From Mucilaginibacter_A sp050954285 (GTDB lineage Bacteria; Bacteroidota; Bacteroidia; Sphingobacteriales; Sphingobacteriaceae): a DNA stretch of 64,000 bases. A program made the translations under genes and the position numbers. Below the pieces are notes generated by a model that worked only from the letters and a program-made list of their open reading frames with translations, made no database searches and was not told the DNA's origin. This document shows, piece by piece, positions 41,988-50,153 of this stretch. Location of the stretch: the NCBI GenBank assembly GCA_050954285.1, contig JBPBPL010000006.1:370129-434128 (forward strand), read 5' to 3'. Position 1 is the first letter of the stretch. Each line of letters starts with the position of its first letter.

Positions 41988-43443
41988 ATATCTTATCTGG
42001 GTTGAGGTTAGGGTTTTCATTTAGCGTTTTATTCATGCTGATAATTTCATCGTCAATATCAAAAACGCATTTTTTGATGAGTTGGATACATTCTACCTGA
42101 TCTATTAAATCGTTTTCCTGCAGATAAACAATTCCTTTTAGTGTAGCAATCGGGCCGCGAACATGGTGTGATAAATGCAGCGAATACTCAGAAAGTGTTT
42201 TGTTCTTTTCCTTCAAATCTTTGGTGCGCTCATCAATTATATCTTCCTGATGATGGTTGATGCGGTTCAGATTTTCTTTTTGTTCTGATACCTCCGAATT
42301 TAAACGCGTTAGTTCTTTATTGGTATTTTTCGTTCTTTTAATATTGATAATCATCAGGAAAACTACTGCAGCCAATAAAACTGCAACTATTGCAGCAGCA
42401 GTTAAAAAAGTAGTGATGTATCTTTGATGTGCAATAGTCCGCTCATTTTTTCTTCGGTTTTCCAGTTGATTAAATAAATCTGAAGCTAAAGTTATCCTCT
42501 TAGAAAAAGATTGCCGGTAGTAGGCACTATCCTGACTGAAATTATTTTTCAAGTATGTTAAAGCTGCCTGATAGTTTTTCCTCTTGTATTCCAACTGATA
42601 TAAAGCGTAATTGTAATCATTTTGCAGGTCCCGGTTTTTCAAATTTTTGGTATATTCAAAACCATTTATCAATGCTTCTTTTGCCGCATCAAATTTGTTC
42701 TGATATAAAAAAACATTTGTTAAACTTAATTCGATACTTGCAATGGTATAATTAAACTTTTTAGCTTTTGCTTTTTCTAAAGCTTCATTTAATACAAATT
42801 CTGCTTTTTCATATTGCTTTAATCCATTATAAACTTCTCCGAAATCCTGCAAACATTGAATAATCAGTTCTTGGTTATCTTGCTTATGGAATATTTTTAA
42901 ACTGATTTCGAATTTCTCTAAAGCATCTTTATAGTTTTTCTTTTTAGTTTGTATAATGCCAATATTCAGGTAGATACCTGCAACTGCATCTGTATTATAT
43001 TTTTTTGCAAGTGCTAAGGATTTATTATAGTATTCTAAAGCTTTATCATAATCATTTAAAAGATACAAGTTACCTATGTTATTGTAAACTTTTCCTACTC
43101 CTTTAAAATTATTATTTTGTTCAAAGTAAGCTATAGCTTGTAAGTATTTATCCAGGGCATCCTCGTATTTACTTAGATAGTATTGGCCAATACCCATCAC
43201 CCGGCAAGCTTCTGCTTCACCATCCAAGTAATTTATTCTTTTAGCAATAGTAAAAGCCTGATTTGCAACTTTGATGGTTTTAACCTGATCATTTAAACGA
43301 TTACTAAAAGCCTCATTATTTAATGAATCAATCTGACTTGTTACTTTACGTAATGGTGTTGTACTTTTTTGTACATACATACCCATACCATCATTTATAA
43401 AAGATAGTAGAATTATGTTTAATATCAGTGTTTTGATGCTCAA
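41986..43443 (-). CDS. TPR sensor protein with histidine-kinase dimerisation segment but no ATPase domain
   Basis: 485 residues. A signal-like N terminus is followed by about six tetratricopeptide repeats (residues 45-310; e.g. GKVYNNIGNLYLLNDYDKALEYYNKSLALAKKY), one TM helix (about 345-368, FLTAAAIVAVLLAAVVFLMII), a coiled coil and an H-box SHHVRGPIATLKG with His426 at the phospho-acceptor position. The protein ends 60 residues later, with no HATPase_c domain (no N, G1 or G2 box). It may be phosphorylated in trans or act as a receptor. The start is TTG at 43443; the next ATG is at 43386. Confidence 0.85.
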   Translation of the reverse strand: MSIKTLILNIILLSFINDGMGMYVQKSTTPLRKVTSQIDSLNNEAFSNRLNDQVKTIKVANQAFTIAKRINYLDGEAEACRVMGIGQYYLSKYEDALDKYLQAIAYFEQNNNFKGVGKVYNNIGNLYLLNDYDKALEYYNKSLALAKKYNTDAVAGIYLNIGIIQTKKKNYKDALEKFEISLKIFHKQDNQELIIQCLQDFGEVYNGLKQYEKAEFVLNEALEKAKAKKFNYTIASIELSLTNVFLYQNKFDAAKEALINGFEYTKNLKNRDLQNDYNYALYQLEYKRKNYQAALTYLKNNFSQDSAYYRQSFSKRITLASDLFNQLENRRKNERTIAHQRYITTFLTAAAIVAVLLAAVVFLMIINIKRTKNTNKELTRLNSEVSEQKENLNRINHHQEDIIDERTKDLKEKNKTLSEYSLHLSHHVRGPIATLKGIVYLQENDLIDQVECIQLIKKCVFDIDDEIISMNKTLNENPNLNPDKI

Positions 43444-43482
43444 GTAAAAAGTATTTATCGTTTAATAAGTGGAAGAAGATAC

Positions 43483-43512
43483 TATAATTAAAGCTTTAAA
43501 TTTTTAATTATA
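43483..43512. other. AT-rich 10-bp inverted repeat in a divergent promoter region
   Basis: TATAATTAAA (43483-43492) and TTTAATTATA (43503-43512) flank a ten-base loop between the divergent TPR gene and the small lipoprotein gene. It could be an operator. Confidence 0.35.
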
Positions 43513-43584
43513 AATAGTAACCTGTGATGTAAACTTTACGTAAAACTTGGTATAAAAAGTATAGAATTTAATAACAGAAAAGCT

Positions 43585-43734
43585 ATGAAAAAGTTTATGA
43601 TTGTGGTGTTTGCTTTTGCAACAATTTGTACTGTATCCTGTAAAAAAGAAAATGTTACTCCAGCAAGTGAGTTAGCAAAAAAATCTGTAATGAGTGGCGG
43701 TGGAGACAAAAGACCAAGTGGAACTTATGACTAA
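43585..43734 (+). CDS. Small lipoprotein (49 residues)
   Basis: MKKFMIVVFAFATICTVSCK then KENVTPASELAKKSVMSGGG and DKRPSGTYD. It has a lysine start, a hydrophobic core and the lipobox-like TVSC followed by KK, a typical Bacteroidota lipoprotein signal; the mature peptide is about 30 residues. It is divergent from the TPR sensor gene and convergent with the T9SS esterase. I recognise no family; similar tiny lipopeptides are often unannotated. Confidence 0.65.
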   Translation: MKKFMIVVFAFATICTVSCKKENVTPASELAKKSVMSGGGDKRPSGTYD

Positions 43735-43776
43735 AAAATTTACATCTATAAATAAATTATGCTAAAAAAGTGTTTG

Positions 43777-44733
43777 TTAGCGTCCGATAACAATCATCTT
43801 TTTAACAAATTGTTCAGTTGGGGTTTGCATGGTATAAATGTAAACTCCGGGTACAAAATCTGTAGTTGGCAATTCAATTTCATGATAGCCAGAATTGAAG
43901 TATGAATTTGCAAGTGTTCTTACAACTGCACCTGTCATGTTGTACATGGTTAAAACTACTTTATTGGAATTGGACAAACTAAATCCAATTGTAGTTTTAC
44001 CAACAGATGGATTTGGGTAGTTTTGATTCAATCCAGAAAGTAATAACTTTTGATCTATAATAGAATTAATTGTATCAAACCAAGCATAAGCAATTCGCAT
44101 GTTTCCGGATGCGTTGGGGTGTGTGCTATCCTGATATAATGTATAATCTTTTCCCAAAACACCATTAATATCAGTTAAATATATTTTTTTGTTTGTTACA
44201 ATTCGTCTGTAAATTGCATTAATTTGTCTAATCACAAAATTAGCATTTTGATAGCGTTTGTTATTAGTATCATTCAAATATTGCAAAGTTCCAATTACAG
44301 GTATCAAGTTATAAGCCAAAGCAATTTCAACCATTTTGTTCATATTGCTTTGAGTTTCTGCAATTTTCATTTTGTTATCTACTATAGCCAAAGCATCGTT
44401 TAATCCCATCAAAATTAAAAGAAAACCTTTCTTGTTTTTTATCGTAGATTCAAACCTGGCTAAACCTTGCGTAGTAGTTTGTCCTGGAATACCATAATTT
44501 CCAATAACTACAGTTTTACCGGGATAGCAAGCTTCAAAATCAGATTTTAAATATCCTTGAAATTGTAATCCATTAATTCCAGCTACAGTACTTCCACCGA
44601 AAGTGGTAATGTTGATACTATCTTTACTGTATAATTTTGACGATAAAGAGCAACTCGGTTTTTGTGCAAAAACCAAAGTTGATGTAAAGCTTGCAAAAAT
44701 TACAAATAATAAACGGACTAACTTTCGAGCCAT
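43777..44733 (-). CDS. Secreted SGNH/GDSL esterase with C-terminal T9SS sorting domain
   Basis: 318 residues with a signal peptide (MARKLVRLLFVIFASFTSTLVFAQ). The SGNH hydrolase shows block I ITTFGGSTVAG (nucleophile Ser), a GNYGIPG block, LILMGLNDAL (Asn) and DSTHPNASG (Asp/His dyad). The last 85 residues are a type A T9SS sorting domain (NYPNPSVGKTTIGFSLSNS, TMYNMTGAVVRT, LPTTDFVPGVYIYTMQT), predicting export by the type IX system and surface attachment or release. The substrate is an unknown carbohydrate or lipid ester. Confidence 0.92.
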   Translation of the reverse strand: MARKLVRLLFVIFASFTSTLVFAQKPSCSLSSKLYSKDSINITTFGGSTVAGINGLQFQGYLKSDFEACYPGKTVVIGNYGIPGQTTTQGLARFESTIKNKKGFLLILMGLNDALAIVDNKMKIAETQSNMNKMVEIALAYNLIPVIGTLQYLNDTNNKRYQNANFVIRQINAIYRRIVTNKKIYLTDINGVLGKDYTLYQDSTHPNASGNMRIAYAWFDTINSIIDQKLLLSGLNQNYPNPSVGKTTIGFSLSNSNKVVLTMYNMTGAVVRTLANSYFNSGYHEIELPTTDFVPGVYIYTMQTPTEQFVKKMIVIGR

Positions 44734-44884
44734 TTAAATTAATTTAACGATGATGAACAACTAATATCGGTTAACGAATATAGGTTATTTTATGTGCTGT
44801 TTATTAATTATTTATGTAAAAATTTAATGTATAAATGCCTTAATTTCAAATTTCTACTTCGTGCAAACCGTATCTTAAAGTTGA

Positions 44885-44932
44885 TAATGCTTCTTTTATA
44901 ACCTATTTTTTAGGGTGATAAAAGAAGCATTA
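44885..44932. repeat. 15-bp inverted pair of RMAGYAT repeats between divergent genes
   Basis: TAATGCTTCTTTTAT (44885-44899) and ATAAAAGAAGCATTA (44918-44932) are exact complements around an 18-base loop. Because the flanking genes diverge, a terminator role is not needed here. Confidence 0.85.
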
Positions 44933-45022
44933 AGCTGCAAATACAAAACTTATGGCAGCAGAAATCAATATTGAGTTCTATTTAAAGACACGTACTAAAA
45001 TAAACTCCGTAAATTTTTTGTG

Positions 45023-45030
45023 TACGTTTG
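45023..45030 (+). promoter_or_regulatory. Candidate -7 box of the M20 peptidase gene
   Basis: TACGTTTG matches TAnnTTTG and lies 16 bases before the ATG at 45047. No TTTG is found at the expected 19-21 base distance upstream. Confidence 0.35.
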
Positions 45031-45046
45031 CTTAAAACTTATATCG

Positions 45047-46423
45047 ATGCAAAAAATTAAAGATTATGTTGCTGCAAATAAAGATCGATTTTTAAATGAA
45101 CTGTTCGAGCTGCTCCGTTTTCCTTCGGTTAGTGCTGATCCAAAATATAAATCTGATGTTTTAAATGCAGCAGAATATGTGGCTGCCAAACTTCGTGATG
45201 CTGGTGCAGATCAGGTTGAGGTTTGCCAAACGGCTGGTTATCCGGTAGTTTATGGGGAAAAAATGATTGATCCGGCAAAGCCAACTGTTTTGGTTTACGG
45301 TCATTATGATGTGCAGCCACCTGATCCGCTGGAGCTTTGGAAAACGCCGCCATTTGAACCAACCATCCGCGATGGCAAAATCTACGCCCGTGGTGCCTGC
45401 GATGATAAAGGTCAGTTTTACATGCATATCAAAGCTTTTGAGCTGATGATGCAAACCCAAACGCTTTCCTGCAATATTAAATTTATGATTGAAGGTGAGG
45501 AAGAAGTGGGCTCGGATAATCTTGGCGTTTTCGTTCAGCAGAATAAAGAAAAATTGAAAGCGGATGTAGTTTTGATTTCAGATACGTCGATGATCAGCAT
45601 GGAAAACCCGTCTTTGGAAACCGGTTTGCGCGGCTTATCTTATTTGGAAGTAGAAGTAACCGGCCCGAACCGCGATCTGCATTCTGGCGTTTATGGCGGC
45701 GCGGTTGCCAATCCGATCACCATACTTTCCAAAATGATAGCTTCTTTGCATGATGAAAATAATCATATCACCATTCCGGGTTTTTATGCTGATGTTGTTG
45801 AACTGACTGATGCTGAAAAACATGCCTTAAACGAAGCACCGTTTAATTTGCAGGAATACAAGCAGGATTTGGCTATTAATGAAATTTGGGGCGAAAAAGG
45901 TTATTCTACGTTGGAACGGACCGGCACTCGACCAACTTTGGAACTAAATGGCATTTGGGGCGGCTACATTGGCGAAGGTGCCAAAACAGTTTTGCCATCT
46001 AAAGCTGCGGCTAAAATTTCGATGCGTTTGGTACCCAATCAAACTTCAGCCCAAATTACAGCGCTGTTTACCAAACATTTTGAAACTATTGCGCCAGCAT
46101 CAGTAAAAGTAAAAGTTACGCCGCACCATGGCGGTGAACCAGTAGTTACACCAACTTCCAGCACGGCTTTCCGCGCGGCAGAAATAGCAATTGAAGAATC
46201 CTTTGGCAAAAAACCAATCCCTACGCGTGGTGGTGGCAGTATTCCAATTGTGGCCCTGTTTGAGAAAGAATTAGGCATAAAAACAGTATTGATGGGTTTT
46301 GGTCTGGATAGCGACGCGCTACATTCGCCCAACGAAAAATATGATATTTTTAACTATTATAAAGGCATCGAAACCATTCCGTTATTTTATAAATACTTTG
46401 CTGCCTTATCTGCAGAAAACTAA
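45047..46423 (+). CDS. M20 family dipeptidase
   Basis: The ATG at 45047 gives 458 residues without a signal peptide. Metal ligands are in VLVYGHYDVQPPDP (His, Asp), ARGACDDKGQ (bridging Asp), IEGEEEVGSDN (catalytic Glu and ligand), SDTSM (Asp) and the C-terminal DALHSPNEKYD (His). The lid-domain His is in DLHSGVYGG. It is similar to CNDP-type dipeptidases, acting on cytosolic dipeptides; exact specificity is unknown. Confidence 0.93.
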   Translation: MQKIKDYVAANKDRFLNELFELLRFPSVSADPKYKSDVLNAAEYVAAKLRDAGADQVEVCQTAGYPVVYGEKMIDPAKPTVLVYGHYDVQPPDPLELWKTPPFEPTIRDGKIYARGACDDKGQFYMHIKAFELMMQTQTLSCNIKFMIEGEEEVGSDNLGVFVQQNKEKLKADVVLISDTSMISMENPSLETGLRGLSYLEVEVTGPNRDLHSGVYGGAVANPITILSKMIASLHDENNHITIPGFYADVVELTDAEKHALNEAPFNLQEYKQDLAINEIWGEKGYSTLERTGTRPTLELNGIWGGYIGEGAKTVLPSKAAAKISMRLVPNQTSAQITALFTKHFETIAPASVKVKVTPHHGGEPVVTPTSSTAFRAAEIAIEESFGKKPIPTRGGGSIPIVALFEKELGIKTVLMGFGLDSDALHSPNEKYDIFNYYKGIETIPLFYKYFAALSAEN

Positions 46424-46433
46424 ATGAACTGTG

Positions 46434-46457
46434 ATACTTCTTTTATCGTATAAAATT
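46434..46457 (-). repeat. RMAGYAT repeat after the M20 peptidase gene (exact, full dyad)
   Basis: ATACTTCTTTTATC-GTA-TAAAATT lies ten bases after the stop, in the spacer before rfbD. Confidence 0.85.
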
Positions 46458-46508
46458 TTTTTTGTATGATTGAAATTTGAATCACATTATTAATATTAAT
46501 TAACAGCA

Positions 46509-47381
46509 ATGAGTAAAATAATTGTGTTTGGAGCCGCGGGGCAGTTGGGCCAGTGTTTAAAGCAGGTTGCTGCCGAAATGGACATCACAGATATTGCTTT
46601 TCCAAACAAAACGGAAGCCAATATCCTCGATCCGGAAGCGTTAAAACAGCTTTTTGATAAGCATCAACCGATATATGTGATCAATTGTGCTGCCTACACG
46701 GCGGTTGATAAAGCAGAAGATGAGCTGGAACTTGCTCGGAAAATCAATAAAACCGGTGTAGAAAACATTGCGGTTTTATGCAAAGAATACGGTACTGCTT
46801 TTGTGCAAATTTCTACAGATTTTGTTTTTGGGGGAAACATTCCTCATCCGTTGATTGAAACTGATCCTACAGAACCGATCAGCGTTTATGGTTTAACCAA
46901 ACTGGAAGGCGAGCAGGTTATTTCTAACCACACCGAAAAATATTTTATTCTCAGAACCAGCTGGCTTTATTCTGAACATGCCAACAATTTTGTAAAAACT
47001 ATGCTCAAATTGGGTCATGACCGCGATGAATTGAAAATTATTGCTGATCAGGTTGGAACGCCAACTTATGCCATTGATCTGGCTTCGGCAGTTTTGCAAA
47101 TTATTGAATCTGGCAGCAATGCATACGGCATTTATCACTACAGCAACGAAGGAGTAACTTCTTGGTATGATTTTGCGCAGGGAATTTTCGACATCAGCAA
47201 AACTCAAGTCAAAACTTTTCCAATCCGTACCGCAGAATATCCAACAAAAGCTACTCGTCCGGCTTATTCGGTGATGGACAAATCCAAAATCAAAAAAACT
47301 TTTGGTATTGAAATTCCTTACTGGCGACACAGTTTGGAGCGATGTATCCAGGCTCTTTCACAAATTAATAATCAACATTAA
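46509..47381 (+). CDS. rfbD: dTDP-4-dehydrorhamnose reductase
   Basis: A 290-residue SDR enzyme reducing dTDP-4-keto-L-rhamnose to dTDP-L-rhamnose. The Rossmann motif is FGAAGQLGQCL, followed by INCAAYTAVDKAEDE, the FVQISTDFVFGG motif, the catalytic YGLTKLEGE (Tyr/Lys) and RTSWLYSEHANNFVKTML. It pairs with rfbA 21 bases downstream; rfbB and rfbC are not in the window. Confidence 0.95.
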   Translation: MSKIIVFGAAGQLGQCLKQVAAEMDITDIAFPNKTEANILDPEALKQLFDKHQPIYVINCAAYTAVDKAEDELELARKINKTGVENIAVLCKEYGTAFVQISTDFVFGGNIPHPLIETDPTEPISVYGLTKLEGEQVISNHTEKYFILRTSWLYSEHANNFVKTMLKLGHDRDELKIIADQVGTPTYAIDLASAVLQIIESGSNAYGIYHYSNEGVTSWYDFAQGIFDISKTQVKTFPIRTAEYPTKATRPAYSVMDKSKIKKTFGIEIPYWRHSLERCIQALSQINNQH

Positions 47382-47402
47382 CTTACCTCAACCTAAAATA
47401 TA

Positions 47403-48269
47403 ATGAAAGGAATTATCCTTGCAGGCGGATCAGGAACGCGCCTTTATCCAATTACCAAAGCGATTAGTAAACAACTGATGCCGATTTACGATAAACCGAT
47501 GATTTATTATCCGTTGTCGGTTTTAATCCACTCAGATATCCGCGAAATTCTGATCATCACCACAGCCGAAGACAACGCCAGTTTTAAGCGTCTGCTGGGC
47601 GATGGAAGTGAACTAGGCTGCCGGTTTGAGTTTGCCGTGCAAGAAACACCTAATGGTTTGGCACAAGCGTTTGTAATTGGTGAAGAATTTATCGGCAATG
47701 ATAAAGTAGCTTTGATTTTGGGTGATAACATTTTTTACGGAACTAATTTCGGCCGTTTAACTCGGAAATTTAACGAAGTTGACGGTGCCGCCATTTTTGC
47801 TTATCAAGTTTCAGACCCGGAACGTTATGGTGTGGTTGAGTTTGATGGAGATTTTAAAGCACTTTCTATCGAGGAAAAACCAGATCGCCCAAAATCCAAT
47901 TATGCCGTTCCGGGATTGTATTTTTACGATAACGAAGTGGTGCAGATTGCCAAAGATATTCCGCTTTCTCCGCGTGGCGAATACGAAATTACTGATGTAA
48001 ACAGAGTATATCTTGAACGTAATAAGCTTCATGTGGGCGTAATGGACCGTGGAACAGCCTGGCTGGATACCGGTACTTTTGATTCATTAAGCGATGCGAC
48101 TGAGTTTGTACGCGTGATTGAAAAACGGCAGGATACTAAAATCGGTTGTATTGAGGAGGTTGCTTTTCGTCGCGGTTTTATGAATGAAGAGCAGCTGCGG
48201 ATGATGGCCGACAGGTACAAGAAAAGTGGTTACGGCGCATATTTGTTGAAATTGCTGAAATCAAATTAA
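47403..48269 (+). CDS. rfbA: Glucose-1-phosphate thymidylyltransferase
   Basis: A 288-residue nucleotidyltransferase making dTDP-glucose. The N-terminal LAGGSGTRLYPITKAISKQLMPIYDKPMIYYPLS is diagnostic of RmlA, followed by LGDNIFYG, the EEKPDRPKSNYAVPGLYFYDN segment and WLDTGTFDSL. The end of its coding sequence, with its stop, is repeated just downstream (see repeats). Confidence 0.97.
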   Translation: MKGIILAGGSGTRLYPITKAISKQLMPIYDKPMIYYPLSVLIHSDIREILIITTAEDNASFKRLLGDGSELGCRFEFAVQETPNGLAQAFVIGEEFIGNDKVALILGDNIFYGTNFGRLTRKFNEVDGAAIFAYQVSDPERYGVVEFDGDFKALSIEEKPDRPKSNYAVPGLYFYDNEVVQIAKDIPLSPRGEYEITDVNRVYLERNKLHVGVMDRGTAWLDTGTFDSLSDATEFVRVIEKRQDTKIGCIEEVAFRRGFMNEEQLRMMADRYKKSGYGAYLLKLLKSN

Positions 48270-48312
48270 TATGGATGCTTCTTTTATCGGTATAAAATTG
48301 AAATCAAATTAA
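48256..48312 (-). repeat. RMAGYAT repeat flanked by a 14-base direct repeat
   Basis: TGAAATCAAATTAA occurs at 48256-48269 (the last codons and stop of rfbA) and again at 48299-48312. Between them sits a 29-base segment with the exact core ATGCTTCTTTTATC (48275-48288) and GGTATAAAAT. The layout looks like an insertion with target duplication, or a duplication event. Confidence 0.8.
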
Positions 48313-48330
48313 AACATTGAGCAATTGGCA

Positions 48331-48354
48331 ATGCTTCTTTTATCGGTATAAAAT
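48331..48354 (-). repeat. RMAGYAT repeat, second tandem copy (exact, full dyad)
   Basis: Identical over 24 bases to the copy 56 bases upstream and to the copy at 52181. It lies 12 bases before the GNAT gene ATG. Confidence 0.85.
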
Positions 48355-48366
48355 CAACATAAAAAG

Positions 48367-48645
48367 ATGGACGAAAAGATTAGTGTAAACGATGAAACCA
48401 GCCAGTTTGAACTGAACACGCCGGAAGGATTAGCTTTGATTGCCTACGAAATGGAAGGCAATACAATGTCAATTTTGCATACTGAAGTGCCGGAAGGAAT
48501 GGAAGGGCAGGGTGTAGGTTCTGATCTGGCAAAATTTGCTTTGGATTATGCCCGCGAAAAACAGCTGAAAGTAAAAGTGTATTGCCAGTTTGTTCAGGTT
48601 TATTTAAAACGGCATCCGCAATATCAGGATTTGATTATCACATAA
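48367..48645 (+). CDS. Small GNAT-type N-acetyltransferase (Gtn/YjdJ-like)
   Basis: A 92-residue one-domain acetyltransferase-like protein. LIAYEMEGNTMSILHTEVPEGMEGQGVGSDLAKFALDYAREKQLKVKVYCQFVQVYLKRHPQY contains the acetyl-CoA loop (QGVGSDLA) and the CP(F/Y)-x-YI-like YCQFVQVYLKRHPQY end of this short family. The substrate is unknown. A Crp-type regulator gene follows. Confidence 0.88.
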   Translation: MDEKISVNDETSQFELNTPEGLALIAYEMEGNTMSILHTEVPEGMEGQGVGSDLAKFALDYAREKQLKVKVYCQFVQVYLKRHPQYQDLIIT

Positions 48646-48657
48646 TATTTGCTGTTG

Positions 48658-49239
48658 ATGTTTAATGAATTTGATAAAAATTTAACCAGTTACGTTGATT
48701 TATCAGTTGAAGAATTAGACCTGATTCATCAGCTGTTTTATCATAAAACGCATCGAAAAAAAACGTTGTTGCTGAGCCAGGGACAGGTTTGCGATTTTGA
48801 AGCTTACCTGGTAAAAGGCTGCCTCAAGCGATATTATATTGATCCGAATGGCGACGAAATAATTTTGCAGTTTGCCGTAGAAGATTGGTGGGTGAGCGAT
48901 ATGGTTAGTTTTACGGAGCAAATTCCATCGCATTTGTATATTGAAACGATTGAAGAAACAGAGCTTTTGCAAATCACCAGTCAAAACAAAGAAATATTGT
49001 TTCAGGAAATTCCAAAATTGGAACGTGTTTTCAGGTTGTTAGTTCAGCGTGCTTATTCTGTTTTGGAGAATCGTTTTTTTACGGCCATAACAGCTTCAGC
49101 AGAAGAGCGCTATCTCAATTTTATAAAAAAATACCCAGTGCTGCCGCAGCGTGTGCCACAATACCAGATTGCTTCTTATTTGGGCATTACGCCGGAAGCT
49201 TTAAGCCGAATCCGGGCTTCGCTTTTGCGTAAAAGGTAG
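48658..49239 (+). CDS. Crp/Fnr family transcriptional regulator
   Basis: The ATG at 48658 gives 193 residues; a slightly longer TTG reading is less likely. An N-terminal cyclic-nucleotide-binding-like beta roll (about 25-115: GQVCDFEAYLVKGCLKRYYID, VEDWWVSDMVSF) precedes a C-terminal helix-turn-helix (QYQIASYLGITPEALSRIRASL). No cysteine cluster is present, so it is not a typical Fe-S Fnr. It probably controls the adjacent pirin gene, a frequent arrangement. Confidence 0.9.
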   Translation: MFNEFDKNLTSYVDLSVEELDLIHQLFYHKTHRKKTLLLSQGQVCDFEAYLVKGCLKRYYIDPNGDEIILQFAVEDWWVSDMVSFTEQIPSHLYIETIEETELLQITSQNKEILFQEIPKLERVFRLLVQRAYSVLENRFFTAITASAEERYLNFIKKYPVLPQRVPQYQIASYLGITPEALSRIRASLLRKR

Positions 49240-49283
49240 CTTGTTTCTTAATCTCAATCAATCTAAATAGAAGTTGTAACACA

Positions 49284-49291
49284 TATATTTG
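49284..49291 (+). promoter_or_regulatory. Candidate -7 box of the pirin gene
   Basis: TATATTTG matches TAnnTTTG, 70 bases upstream of the pirin ATG. The -33 region lacks TTTG, which would suit an activator-dependent promoter. Confidence 0.4.
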
Positions 49292-49349
49292 TACTGTTAA
49301 TTGTGTCAATAGCATTTAAAACGTTGTTGGTTATTTATTAAAAATTAGC

Positions 49350-49363
49350 GGTAAAAACAGCAT
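49350..49363 (+). repeat. RMAGYAT repeat overlapping the pirin start codon (exact core GGTAAAAACAGCAT)
   Basis: The final AT of the core is the first two bases of the pirin ATG (49362-49364). Confidence 0.75.
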
Positions 49364-50081
49364 GACAAGTACAATTCTTCATAAAGCCGGCAGTCGCGGA
49401 CATGCAAACCACGGCTGGCTGGATAGTTATCACACTTTCAGTTTTGCAAATTATTATAACCCGGAGCGCATGAATTTTGGTGCCTTGCGTGTGCTCAATG
49501 ACGATACCGTTTCTGGCGGCAGAGGTTTCGGCAGTCATCCGCATGATAATATGGAAATCGTGAGTATTCCCCTGCAAGGCGATTTGCAACACGAAGACAA
49601 TCTGGGCAATGTAGCCGTGATACGAAAAGGTGATGTGCAGATTATCAGTGCCGGAACAGGCGTTTTTCACAGCGAAAAAAATAAAAATCCTAACGAACAA
49701 GTGCAGTTTTTGCAAATTTGGCTATTCCCGAACAAGATGAACGGTGCGCCGCGTTATGATCAGGTTTCTCTGGATGTAAATGATCGGCACAATAATTTTC
49801 AGCAAGTGCTTTCGCCAAATCCAGATGATGCTGGCGTTTGGGTGCAGCAGGATGCCTGGTTTAGTTTGGGTAAGTTCGATGCAGGTTTCAACACCAATTA
49901 TCAATTTAAAAAACCTGGAAACGGCGTATATGCTTTTGTTTTGGAAGGAGACGTTACCATTAATGGGCAGCAGCTTAACCGCCGCGATGGTTTCGGCATT
50001 TGGGATACCAATCAGTTTAGTTTTACAGCAAATTCTGCTGGTGCAGAAGTATTGCTGATGGACGTACCGATGAGTATTTAA
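49362..50081 (+). CDS. Pirin family protein (cupin)
   Basis: A 239-residue bicupin. The metal site is visible in GFGSHPHDNMEIVSI and SAGTGVFHSEKN, with the pirin signature RGHANHGWLDSYHTFSFANYYNPERMNFGALRVLNDD. Bacterial pirins act as quercetinase-like oxygenases or stress proteins. It lies downstream of a Crp-type regulator gene. Confidence 0.93.
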   Translation: MTSTILHKAGSRGHANHGWLDSYHTFSFANYYNPERMNFGALRVLNDDTVSGGRGFGSHPHDNMEIVSIPLQGDLQHEDNLGNVAVIRKGDVQIISAGTGVFHSEKNKNPNEQVQFLQIWLFPNKMNGAPRYDQVSLDVNDRHNNFQQVLSPNPDDAGVWVQQDAWFSLGKFDAGFNTNYQFKKPGNGVYAFVLEGDVTINGQQLNRRDGFGIWDTNQFSFTANSAGAEVLLMDVPMSI

Positions 50082-50153
50082 GTAGCCAAGATTATTCAAT
50101 ATTAATTAGAAACCGGCAAGTAAACATCTTCCCGTTTCTTTCGTTTTTAAATT

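Larger units (their letters stand above)
44734..45046. other. Divergent intergenic region, esterase / M20 peptidase
   Basis: 313 bases with no ORF. It holds AT-rich promoter sequence on the esterase side, an inverted RMAGYAT pair in the middle (44885-44932) and TACGTTTG at 45023-45030, a -7 box candidate for the peptidase. Confidence 0.6.

Noticed and set aside
48256..48354. Two closely spaced identical repeats as a CRISPR array
   Set aside because: There are only two units in tandem, with no regular spacers and no cas genes, and the same unit is dispersed across the window.
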